From NCBI GenBank assembly GCA_025920435.1, contig JAPDLT010000004.1, forward strand, positions 1 through 51,085: 51,085 nucleotides of DNA, written 5' to 3'. The DNA is from Candidatus Rehaiarchaeum fermentans (GTDB taxonomy: Archaea > Nanobdellota > Nanobdellia > Parvarchaeales > Parvarchaeaceae). A program made the translations under genes and the position numbers. The notes under the pieces are model-generated. The model saw only the letters and a program-made list of their open reading frames with translations. It was not told the DNA's origin and did no database searches. Shown here piece by piece: positions 8,990-16,621 of the stretch. Positions within the stretch are counted from its first letter, which is position 1; each line of letters opens with the position of its first letter.

Positions 8990-9527
8990 GTTTATTTTAT
9001 ATGCAATTATTGCAATATTTGCAATTTTTATAATTGTAAAATTATTTCTAATAGAAAATGCTAAAAACGCAAAATATCTTTCTGTTGGAGAAATAGCCCC
9101 AAATTATGCATTTCAATTATCAAATGGAACAATAACTAGTATTTACAATTATAGAGGAAAAACAACTTTACTCTGGTTTGTTGTTACGTGGTGCAGTAGC
9201 TGTGCTGAAGGAAATAGCGTACTTGCAAACAACATTGCATTCTTTGAAAAGCACAACATAAAAATAATAGAGTTAGAGCAATACGATGATTTAGGACAAA
9301 ATGGCATGCCCATATCAAAATTTGTTTCTATATATGGAAATAATAACACCTATGTGCAAACAGGAATAGCAAGCTACAATATGACAATTGCTTATAATAC
9401 TCCTCCGAACTTTCAGTTAGATATATATTATCTTATAAATCCAAGCGGTAAAATTTTATACATTGGAGAAGGTTTAGCTGAAGGAATTAGCACATTAGAA
9501 AATATAATAACTAAAAACAAACTATAA
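8973..9527 (+). CDS. Membrane-anchored thioredoxin-like (TlpA/redoxin) protein
   Basis: I moved the start from the track's 8916 to the ATG at 8973 (MKTKIKFILYAIIAIF), which puts a single membrane anchor at the N-terminus. The domain then faces outside. VGEIAPNYAFQLSNG is the redoxin opening, and WFVVTWCSSCAEG gives the WCxxC active site. Later NPSGKILYIGEG matches the cis-Pro/beta-strand end of the fold. Likely a thiol-disulfide reductase or oxidase for envelope proteins, coupled to the preceding four-helix Cys-rich membrane protein. The start lies inside the upstream gene (17-bp overlap). Confidence 0.82.
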   Translation: MKTKIKFILYAIIAIFAIFIIVKLFLIENAKNAKYLSVGEIAPNYAFQLSNGTITSIYNYRGKTTLLWFVVTWCSSCAEGNSVLANNIAFFEKHNIKIIELEQYDDLGQNGMPISKFVSIYGNNNTYVQTGIASYNMTIAYNTPPNFQLDIYYLINPSGKILYIGEGLAEGISTLENIITKNKL

Positions 9528-9601
9528 CTTAGTAAAATTTTAAATCCATTTGAAATTTAATCAATTCTAAAAAATGTTACTAAATTTTAAAGAAAAGAAA
9601 T

Positions 9602-10402
9602 CTAATTCAAAATATCCGGATTTTTTGCAATAAGCCATGCCCCCACGATTCCGTTTTCTTTTATTTTTGCATCCACAAACTTTGGAAATCTATTAACAGT
9701 ATAATTTTTAGAAAGAATTATTGCTTTTTTGAAAAAACCTTTATTATTTAAGTAAACGCTTCCTCCCAATATAACTAACTCTGGATCATATAAATTTATC
9801 AAATTAGCAAATAAACTTGCGTATATGTTTAAAAGATCATATTTTTTAACAATATTTTCATTTTTCAATAATTTTTCAATTTTTAAACCTTCTCGTTCTG
9901 CAATCTCTTCTAATTTTTTACCGCCTACATAAGCTTCTACATGATTTTCTTTCCCACATGTACATTTTTCATTTCCATCGAAATTAATTACTGAATGTCC
10001 TATTTCTCCAAAATTACCGTCTTTCCCAAACATAATTTTACCGTTAATCTTTGCAGAGCAACCTATACCAGTACTTATAGTCAAATAAACGATATTTTGC
10101 TCTTTTCTCTTATAAGATTCGGCAATAAGACTAGATGTAGTGTCTCTAACGAGTATTAAGTTATTAATTTTAAGTGAAAAGTTTTTAACCTTATTATTAG
10201 GACCAAAAAGTATTTTATTATTTATTCTATCTATTTGACCTGCAAACGAAATAACAACTCTATCTTCATTGCCTTTTATTCTATTTTTTATTTGAGAAAT
10301 AACATCATTAACATTTTCTTTAATTATTTTACCGATCTTTCTTGAATCTGAATATGAATATCTAATATATGTTCCTCCTACATCAAATAGTGAAAATTTC
10401 AT
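9602..10402 (-). CDS. ROK-family sugar kinase (glucokinase-like)
   Basis: 266 aa. The ATP-binding phosphate loop is DVGGTYIRYS near residue 7, with VISFAGQ and TISTGIGCSAK as the other actin-fold nucleotide motifs. FGEIGHSV gives the sugar-binding Glu-His. CTCGKENHVEAYVGG is the ROK zinc segment, but with only two Cys (CxCG) and no GCxE cysteine, as in other archaeal ROK proteins. Most likely phosphorylates glucose released by the amylase and debranching enzymes encoded 2-7 kb away, though N-acetyl sugars cannot be excluded. Its ATG overlaps the stop of a 56-aa ORF (ATGA). Confidence 0.85.
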   Translation of the reverse strand: MKFSLFDVGGTYIRYSYSDSRKIGKIIKENVNDVISQIKNRIKGNEDRVVISFAGQIDRINNKILFGPNNKVKNFSLKINNLILVRDTTSSLIAESYKRKEQNIVYLTISTGIGCSAKINGKIMFGKDGNFGEIGHSVINFDGNEKCTCGKENHVEAYVGGKKLEEIAEREGLKIEKLLKNENIVKKYDLLNIYASLFANLINLYDPELVILGGSVYLNNKGFFKKAIILSKNYTVNRFPKFVDAKIKENGIVGAWLIAKNPDILN

Positions 10403-10569
10403 AATTTTTCTATTAAATAAACTTTAGCCTTTGATGTTTTAGCAATATCAGGATGCTCTTTATTAAAATATTCAACTAGTTTGTCTAAATATATTTCATC
10501 CATTTCTATTGTTTCTGAAATTAATTTATTTCCTGGTTGTAATTCAAAAGTTACTTTGTATTTTGTCAT
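10399..10569 (-). CDS. Small protein of 56 aa upstream of the ROK kinase
   Basis: Too short for the ORF track. The ATG is at 10569 and the TGA overlaps the kinase ATG as ATGA, the translational coupling seen elsewhere in this window. The protein starts MTKYKVTFELQPGNK and ends KAKVYLIEKL, with a predicted strand-helix-strand pattern and plausible amino acid composition. I do not recognise a family. The coupled position suggests a partner or leader for the kinase. Confidence 0.65.
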   Translation of the reverse strand: MTKYKVTFELQPGNKLISETIEMDEIYLDKLVEYFNKEHPDIAKTSKAKVYLIEKL

Positions 10570-10654
10570 AATTATTTAATCAATTCATTAAAAAATGCTA
10601 AACGAACTTATAATAAAATTAATAAGTGTTAATTTGAAGAACTAAACATAAACA

Positions 10655-10738
10655 GCAGAGGTAGCGAAGTGGACAAACGCACCAGGTTCAGGACCTGGTC
10701 CCATTAGGGGTTCGAGGGTTCGAATCCCTCCCTCTGCA
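10655..10738 (+). tRNA. tRNA-Leu (anticodon CAG)
   Basis: Acceptor GCAGAGG pairs perfectly with CCTCTGC, followed by discriminator A. The anticodon stem CCAGG/CCTGG encloses loop TTCAGGA, giving anticodon CAG. A long variable arm (TCCC...GGGG) marks a class II tRNA, consistent with Leu. The T arm is AGGG-TTCGAAT-CCCT. No intron, and CCA is not encoded. A TATA-like CTTATAATAAAATT about 40 bp upstream predicts a short 5' leader that would need RNase P. Confidence 0.95.
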
Positions 10739-10765
10739 ATCGCAAGATTTTATTAGTAAAAGCCC

Positions 10766-11845
10766 TTAATAGTTTTTTAAACTCTCTTCTGTTAACTTTT
10801 TTAAATTACTAAAACCAACTCCTATTCTTCTTATCTTTTTATTATCAAGTTTATTTACCAATTGTTTAGCAACTTCAAATAATTTCTTGTAGTCATTAGT
10901 ATAAAAATTTAAAGATAAGGAAACACTTTGATTATCAAAATCTTCATATACTGCTCTAACTGTAACAGTTTTACTAACTAAATTATTTGTTTGTAACTCG
11001 GAAGATAACTCGTAAACCATGGAAAAAACAATTTCTAGAATTTCTTCTTTATCAAGGTCTTTTTCTAAAGTGTTTATAGTGCTAATGCTTTTAGGTATTT
11101 CTTCTTTATTGTATTTATAAGGATCCTCTCCTTTTGCAAGTAAAAATAAGTATGAAGAGGCTTTATCCCCTAATTTAGATCTCAATAAAGAAGGATCTAT
11201 ACTGAATAAATCCTTTACCTTATAAACTCCTAAAGAATTAAGTATTTTTGTAGTTTTTTCTCCCACTCCATACAATTTTGATACTTCTACATCTTTAAGA
11301 AATTCTTGAGCTTCACTCCTTCTTATCACAAATATTCCATTTGGTTTGGCAAATTCACAAGCTAGCTTTGCCATTACTCTATTATAACTTATTCCAATAC
11401 TGCACGGAAGATCGAACTTTTCCTTAATATTTTGCTTTATAGATTCAGCAAGTTCATAAGCCTTTTCATAATTTCCTTTAATTAAAATAAATCCTTCATC
11501 TACGCTAACCTGTTCTAATTCTCCAAATCCTTTTAAGAAGGAAAATATTTCATTTGAAGTCTTAAGATAATAGTCCATGTCCGCATTTATAAAAATAACT
11601 CCTGGAACAGACCTTGCTTTAGATAATGACATTCCGCTTTTAATCCCCATTTTTCTAGCTTCGTAGTTAGAAGTAAGTATTGCACCTCTTTCTCCTACTG
11701 CATGAAAAACAGCAACTGGTTTGCCTTCCAATGATTTGTTTCTTCTAATTTCGCAAGCAACATAAAAATAATCCATATCTACTAAAAGGAAAAGATTGTA
11801 ATTTTCTTTAACATTATAATCTGCTCCACTTACAAATTCATTCAT
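10766..11845 (-). CDS. dinB: Y-family DNA polymerase IV (Dpo4/DinB)
   Basis: Translesion polymerase. The palm begins LLVDMDYFYVACE (Asp23 metal ligand, aromatic steric gate at 27-28). SVDEG near residues 114-118 supplies the second acidic pair, with Gly where many homologues have Ala. SNYEARKMGIKSGMS, YNRVMAKLACEFAKPNG and YGVGEKT (helix-hairpin-helix thumb) are all family blocks. The little-finger domain runs from about 230 to the end. 359 aa is full length. I see no clear PCNA-binding box at the C-terminus. The 5' end overlaps the 3' end of the dph2-like gene by 8 bp. Confidence 0.93.
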   Translation of the reverse strand: MNEFVSGADYNVKENYNLFLLVDMDYFYVACEIRRNKSLEGKPVAVFHAVGERGAILTSNYEARKMGIKSGMSLSKARSVPGVIFINADMDYYLKTSNEIFSFLKGFGELEQVSVDEGFILIKGNYEKAYELAESIKQNIKEKFDLPCSIGISYNRVMAKLACEFAKPNGIFVIRRSEAQEFLKDVEVSKLYGVGEKTTKILNSLGVYKVKDLFSIDPSLLRSKLGDKASSYLFLLAKGEDPYKYNKEEIPKSISTINTLEKDLDKEEILEIVFSMVYELSSELQTNNLVSKTVTVRAVYEDFDNQSVSLSLNFYTNDYKKLFEVAKQLVNKLDNKKIRRIGVGFSNLKKLTEESLKNY

Positions 11846-12524
11846 GGAATAAATAATCGTTTAGATCCTCTGCATTCACAATAGGTTTATTTAATTTTTC
11901 TTTATCATCAATTGCTATCCTTTGACATGCAGTGTTTATAATAGCATCTCCCTCTAACTCATTAAGATAGTTGAAATTTATTTCATCAAATATAACATCA
12001 TAATATTCTTTTCCGTTTTTAGTTAGCCATTCTTTTATTTTTCCAACTGGAGCAGTTTGACCTGCTTTTATTGTTTGAACAATCAATATAAGTTTTCCTT
12101 TAATAACAGCATCAATTGCTAGCATATTTTTGATTTGCATTTTACGTGCGATTTCTTCATTGTAAAATGTTATTTCAAAGGATTCTGGATCAATATTTAT
12201 AACTGGTTTACCGTATTTTTCTAATATACCATAAACATGAAAATGCCCTTGAGTTAAACTTAATGTAATATCACAATCATTACAATCTGCAGCATATACA
12301 TCACATCCCAATATTTGCCCTGGATAAAAAGCTCTGTATTTAGAACTTTTTATGATGAATTCTTTATCTTTAATCTCATTGACTATTTGTGCAAGATTAT
12401 TTAGATATTGAACAGATGCAACAATATTTATTCTTTTATAGTTTTTCAGTAAATCTTTTATTTTTTCTATTTGTTCAGGAGTAAATAGTTTTTTATATCT
12501 ACTTTCTACGTACATTATTTCCAT
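11838..12524 (-). CDS. dph2: Dph2-like diphthamide synthase, two-domain (N-terminal third missing)
   Basis: Archaeal Dph2 transfers the aminocarboxypropyl group of SAM to the EF2 histidine using a 4Fe-4S cluster held by one Cys from each of three domains. Here YPGQILGCDVY matches the second-domain Cys motif and INTACQRIAIDD the third-domain motif, with the typical IDPESF, TIKAGQ and KPIV segments. The first domain (with its SYGACD-type Cys) is absent: the protein is 228 aa against about 330-340, and only 34 bp separate its ATG from the divergent gene. An extra pair makes C-X6-C-X2-C (GCDVYAADCNDCD), possibly a replacement ligand. The missing domain could instead be a separate gene elsewhere. 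MEIM leaves two possible start codons. Confidence 0.8.
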   Translation of the reverse strand: MEIMYVESRYKKLFTPEQIEKIKDLLKNYKRINIVASVQYLNNLAQIVNEIKDKEFIIKSSKYRAFYPGQILGCDVYAADCNDCDITLSLTQGHFHVYGILEKYGKPVINIDPESFEITFYNEEIARKMQIKNMLAIDAVIKGKLILIVQTIKAGQTAPVGKIKEWLTKNGKEYYDVIFDEINFNYLNELEGDAIINTACQRIAIDDKEKLNKPIVNAEDLNDYLFHE

Positions 12525-12558
12525 TTCCTTTATTTTGGATAAGATAATATAAATAATT

Positions 12559-13605
12559 ATGCAAACAGGAATAGTAAATTTGCCTTTACATGATGGAAAA
12601 GCTCCAAAATGGCTTTATAAAAGAATGGTTTCATTACTAATTCCTTTTTCTAAGTTACTTTATGAAGAAGTAGGTGAAGAAGGATTTTTAAATAAGTTAG
12701 CTGACCCCTTTTGGTTTCAATCTTTAGGATGCTTAGTTGGTTATGATTGGCATTCTTCTGGATTAACAACAGTTTTAACTTCAGCATTAAAAGATGCACT
12801 TGCAAAAACAGATGTTCCTATAAAGATTGCTGGAGGAAAGGGAAAAACTGCAATAAACACGCCTAACGAAATAAATCAAGTTAAATGGGATGTGGACAAA
12901 GAAAAATTGATTTACGTAAGTAGAATGATTGCAAAGGTAGATACTGCTCTTGTTCAAACAAATTATCAACTTTATCACCATACTATTGCATTTTCAAAAG
13001 ACGGAAAATGGGCAATAATTCAACAAGGAATGAACACCCAAAACAAATATGCGAGAAGGACTCATTTTATATATTCTAAAAATTTAACGCTTGAACCATA
13101 TGCAGGTTTAGAAGGCATTCCAGAAGAAAATGTATTAAATATGACTAGCAAAGACAGTCTTAATGCACAAAAGATTTTTGTTGAAATTTTTAACAATAAG
13201 AATCAATTAAAACATGATATAGCTCAATTAAGCTTTCCTAGACACCATTTAATTACTATAAATGACATAAAAAATGAAAGTTTAAGAGAATTATTAGAAA
13301 TAAATGAAACTGTTTCTAACTTTGAAGAACTTGCAGCTTTAAGAGGAATAGGAAGAAAAGCAATAAGAGCACTCGCATTGATTTCAGAGCTTATTTATGG
13401 CGAAAGACCTAGCTACGAAGATCCAGTAAAGTTTTCTTTTGCTCATGGAGGAAAAGATGGAACTCCTTATAAAATAAATAAAAAAGATTATGATGAAGAC
13501 ATTTCTCTTCTTAACAAAATAGCTGATAAGTCATTAGGAGAAGAAAAAATAAGGGCGTTTAGAAGATTATCTTATTTTCTTAGTCATGTAAAAACTATTG
13601 AATAA
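12559..13605 (+). CDS. DUF763 domain protein
   Basis: Recognised from the start MQTGIVNLPLHDGKAPKWLYKRM, the following YDWHSSGLTT and GGKGKTAINTP, and the C-terminal KFSFAHGGKDGTPY, all characteristic of DUF763. 348 aa is about the usual length. LAALRGIGRKAIRALALISE (about residues 258-277) looks like a helix-hairpin-helix DNA-binding element, so a nucleic-acid role is likely, but the reaction is not known to me. Divergent from dph2 with 34 bp between ATGs and apparently leaderless. Confidence 0.85.
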   Translation: MQTGIVNLPLHDGKAPKWLYKRMVSLLIPFSKLLYEEVGEEGFLNKLADPFWFQSLGCLVGYDWHSSGLTTVLTSALKDALAKTDVPIKIAGGKGKTAINTPNEINQVKWDVDKEKLIYVSRMIAKVDTALVQTNYQLYHHTIAFSKDGKWAIIQQGMNTQNKYARRTHFIYSKNLTLEPYAGLEGIPEENVLNMTSKDSLNAQKIFVEIFNNKNQLKHDIAQLSFPRHHLITINDIKNESLRELLEINETVSNFEELAALRGIGRKAIRALALISELIYGERPSYEDPVKFSFAHGGKDGTPYKINKKDYDEDISLLNKIADKSLGEEKIRAFRRLSYFLSHVKTIE

Positions 13606-13607
13606 AA

Positions 13608-14228
13608 TTATACTAACAATAGATTAAATGTACTCCTTTTACCAATTGCTAAAGGATAGCTTACATTTATGTTTCTTCTACTTAACTCAAACAAAAAATT
13701 GCTATAAAGATTTAGAAATTGAGATAAATTAGAAAATAAAAATAAAACTCCATATTCATTTTCTTTTAGATCCCCGCTCCTAGTTATATAATATTTAAAG
13801 TATGAATTTAGTTCGTGTAAAAATTTACTTTTCAAAGAGTTTTCTATTTCTATTTCTAATCTATTGGAGGAAAGGTAATCTTGTACTTTAAATGCTGAAA
13901 AAGCCCCATAAGAAGGAACATTTTCTTCTTTAGAAAAATTAGTTATTCCAAAGAAAGTGTGAGAAAGCAAGAAATAACCTTCTAACATTTTATCTATCTT
14001 AAATTTAAGATAAATTGGTGCATCATCCTGAGAAGACAATAATAAAATACCTATATCTTCCTTATTACTTAAAAGCAAGAATTTATCGACTAATCCTATG
14101 TTTTTAGAAGATCTCATATTTTCTAATTCTTTATCTAAAGAAGCTAACAAAGCTTCTCTTTGCTCTACACTTAACTTCCACCATTCGTGCGAAATTTTAT
14201 AGAAATATAGGCTTAGTGTACCTTCCAT
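13608..14228 (-). CDS. Chlorite-dismutase-like superfamily protein (putative)
   Basis: 206 aa. The segment SHEWWKLSVEQREALLASLDKE resembles the 'W..L....R..l...f' opening of the chlorite dismutase/HemQ fold. GILLLSSQDDAPIYLKFKID followed by GYFLLSHTFFGITNFS resembles the strand and 'G.yl....f..vtr.s.Y' that follow. Thermoplasma and haloarchaea have related proteins. I cannot identify a proximal heme His with confidence, so heme binding is open. The gene is convergent with DUF763 (2-bp gap). Function unknown; the family assignment is tentative. Confidence 0.45.
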   Translation of the reverse strand: MEGTLSLYFYKISHEWWKLSVEQREALLASLDKELENMRSSKNIGLVDKFLLLSNKEDIGILLLSSQDDAPIYLKFKIDKMLEGYFLLSHTFFGITNFSKEENVPSYGAFSAFKVQDYLSSNRLEIEIENSLKSKFLHELNSYFKYYITRSGDLKENEYGVLFLFSNLSQFLNLYSNFLFELSRRNINVSYPLAIGKRSTFNLLLV

Positions 14229-14288
14229 AAATTTATAGATAACTTAAATAAAAAGAAAGTTTTAAGCATAGGAAAAGTTTATACTAAT

Positions 14289-14669
14289 ATGTTGGTGAAG
14301 GCAAAATCGGTAAGAGCAATATTAAATCAACTGTCTTTAACTGGGTATTTTGTTATAAAGACTGGAAACGGAAAATTCGTTACAGAAACAATACCCTATG
14401 ATCTAGTAAAGGCAATAATAATGGGTAAGTCTGAAAAAAATGGAAACATATTTACTTTATTACCCTACTTTTCTGAAGAATTGAAAAAAATGAGTAAAAA
14501 GGTAAGCAAAATTATTATTAAAAAAGCAGATAAGAGTTGTGTAGGAAATATAATTATAAAAACAGGAAAAAATGAAAGGAAAGCAACTATAAATGCTTCC
14601 CATGCAATCTATATTTCACTACTTTTACACAAGGAAATATATTTAGATAGTTCTTTATTGCATGAATAA
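14289..14669 (+). CDS. DUF151/bifunctional-nuclease-like small protein
   Basis: 126 aa. The C-terminal KATINASHAIYISLLLHKEIYLDSSLL aligns by eye with the DUF151 signature (DxRPSDAIALALR...PIYVxxxVL), and IPYDLVKAIIMG with the preceding 'THDLl..ll' block. Key polar residues of that motif are changed (RPSD to NASH), so nuclease activity is doubtful. It overlaps the Nudix gene by 8 bp (ATGAATAA), indicating one operon. Assignment is moderate. Confidence 0.5.
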   Translation: MLVKAKSVRAILNQLSLTGYFVIKTGNGKFVTETIPYDLVKAIIMGKSEKNGNIFTLLPYFSEELKKMSKKVSKIIIKKADKSCVGNIIIKTGKNERKATINASHAIYISLLLHKEIYLDSSLLHE

Positions 14670-15072
14670 AAAAATCCAAGCAATCATTTGTTTAAAAAAT
14701 TCTAATCTTTTTCTATTACTAAAAAGAAGAAAAGACGGAAAGTGGTCAAATTTAACGGGAAATGTAAAAACTAATGAAACTATAAAGCATGCTTTGTATA
14801 GAGAAATAAAAGAAGAAACTCAAATAAGCAAAAAAGATATAATTTCGATATTTCCTCTTTTTTGTTTTAAGTATAAAAAGAAGAATGAAACCTTTGAAGA
14901 AACAGTTTTTCTAGTTAGAGTAAAAACTACTAGAATAGATATATCAAAAAATCCTGACAAAGAACACTTAGGTTTTGCTTGGTTAGAAACTAAAGATGCA
15001 ATAAAATTACTAAATCATAAACAAATGAAATTAGGAATAGAAATTTCTTCTCTAATTAATAAAAAACAATAA
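14662..15072 (+). CDS. Nudix hydrolase
   Basis: Hydrolyses nucleoside diphosphates linked to another moiety; substrate unknown. The Nudix box reads GNVKTNETIKHALYREIKEE followed by TQI (GX5EX7REUXEEXGU), with the last Gly replaced by Gln. 136 aa is a single domain. It begins RRKDGKWSNLTG, the usual strand before the box. Its stop codon is directly adjacent to the rRNA processing stem, so its mRNA end meets the convergent 16S transcript. Confidence 0.88.
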   Translation: MNKKIQAIICLKNSNLFLLLKRRKDGKWSNLTGNVKTNETIKHALYREIKEETQISKKDIISIFPLFCFKYKKKNETFEETVFLVRVKTTRIDISKNPDKEHLGFAWLETKDAIKLLNHKQMKLGIEISSLINKKQ

Positions 15073-15097
15073 AAGGCAAAAATTGTGCCTTAATTCC
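15073..15097 (-). repeat. 3' arm of the 16S rRNA processing stem
   Basis: AAGGCAAAAATTGTGCC plus TTAATTCC is the reverse complement of 16597-16621 except for one base (24 of 25 pairs). On the minus-strand transcript the two arms bracket the 16S and would form a long helix. Archaeal pre-16S is excised from such a helix by the tRNA-splicing endonuclease at a bulge-helix-bulge; here only a single C-A mismatch interrupts the helix. Confidence 0.8.
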
Positions 15098-15112
15098 TTC
15101 CTCTTTTCATAA

Positions 15113-16602
15113 TTAAGAGGTGATCCAGCCGCACGTTCCCGTACGGCTACCTTGTGGCGACTTCGCCCTTCTCATCGAGATTTGATTCGATGCTTTGAGC
15201 ACCTCATCAAATCCCGACTTGACTGGCGTGACGGGCAGTGTGTGCAGGGGGCAGGGAAGTATTCACCGCGAATCGCTATTTCGCGGTTACTACGGATTCC
15301 GCATTCATGAGGCCGAGTTGCAGGCCTCAATCCTAACCAGGCTAGCGATTAGAGGATTGGCTTCTCCTTTCGGAGTTGCATCCCATTGCCGCTAGCAATG
15401 CGATACGCGTGTAGCCCAGGGCATTCGGGCCATACTGACCTGCCGTCGCCCTCACCTTCCTCCCCCTTTCGAGGGCAGTCTCTCTATTTTGCTCGCTCCC
15501 ACGAGGGCGTTAGCAAATAGAGATGAGGGTCTTGCTAGTTACCCGACTTAACGGGACGTTTCACAATACTAGCTGACGACGGCCATGCAGCACCTCTCAG
15601 CGCGTTAGCTAAGATCTTTAGTCTGAGCTTCATCCTGCTGTCGGCCCTGGTAAGGTTCCCGGAGTTGACTCCAATTGAACCGCATATCTCACCCGTTTTT
15701 GTGCCCCCCCGCCAATTTCTTTAAGTTTCGGCCTTGCGGCTGTACTCCCCAGGTGGCTCACTTAACGCCTTCGCTTAAGCACTGCAATTCCACGAGGGAA
15801 TTGCAACACTTAGTGAGCAGCGTTTACTGCTGGGGCTACCCGGGTATCTAATCCGGTTCGTTCTCCCAGCCTTCGTCCCTCACTGTCGGGTTCGTTCTAG
15901 GGAAGCGCCTTCGCCACTGCCGGTCTTCCATGGCTCGGTAGATTTGGCTCTTACCCATGGAGTACCCTTCCCTCCTCCCGACCCCTAGCTAAAGAATATA
16001 CGCACCAGCTGCTTGGTTGAGCCAAGCAATTTAAGTGCGTATGTCTTTAGCCAGCTACGGACGCTTTAGACCCAGTAAATGTGATGACCACTCGGGCTAC
16101 GGGTATTACCGCGGGTGCTGGCACCCGTTTACCCAGCCCTTATTCTCCATGCTATTTCATCGCATGGCAAAAGTAGCATTTCTAAAGAGAAATGCTACAC
16201 GAGGAGTTGCCCTGTCACGCTTACGCGCATTGCAGAGAATTCGGGACTGCTGCACGCCGAAGCGCTGGCGCCCTTGTCTCAGTGCGCCTCTGGGGGATAT
16301 AGCGCCAACTACCCCTACCCGTCTTAGGCTTGGTGGGCCGTTACCCCGCCAACTACCTGATGGGGCACAGACCAATCCTGTGGCGAACATAACGGCAACA
16401 GTTATGCTCTTTCGCAGTTAAATCATTCCAGAAATAACTGCTATCTTGGTTTACCCTCAGTTTCCCGAGGATATCCAAGACCACAGGGTATGTTATCTGT
16501 GTTTTACCTCAGCCGTCCGCCATCTGCCTTGCCGGCAGATAAAACTTGCATGTCTCAGCCCAACTCCTCTAGTGGTCATCTCCAGCAGAATCAACTGGAA
16601 TT
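15113..16602 (-). rRNA. 16S ribosomal RNA
   Basis: On the minus strand the gene starts ATTCCAGTTGATTCTGCTGG and ends GGATCACCTCTTAATT. Familiar blocks are present: GTGCCAGCACCCGCGGTAAT (530 loop), ATTAGATACCCGGGTAG (790 loop), GCATGGCCGTCGTCAG and AAGTCGCCACAAGGTAG. About 1,490 nt, no intron seen. Several near-universal positions are altered (see findings), and the 3' end lacks the standard CCUCC anti-Shine-Dalgarno. The gene is visibly GC-richer than its flanks. No 23S, 5S or tRNA follows on the transcript: the next gene downstream is a convergent Nudix hydrolase, so the rRNA genes are unlinked. Exact mature ends are estimates. Confidence 0.97.
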
Positions 16603-16621
16603 AGGGCACAATTTTTGCCTT
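16597..16621 (-). repeat. 5' arm of the 16S rRNA processing stem
   Basis: GGAATTAGGGCACAATTTTTGCCTT, partner of 15073-15097. The arm runs into the first bases of the mature 16S (AATTCC). Just upstream on the transcript are two leader hairpins: TGCATAC-AAA-GTATGCA (16624-16640) and AGCAAAGC...GCTTTGCT (about 16656-16677), probably part of the pre-rRNA leader fold. Confidence 0.8.
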
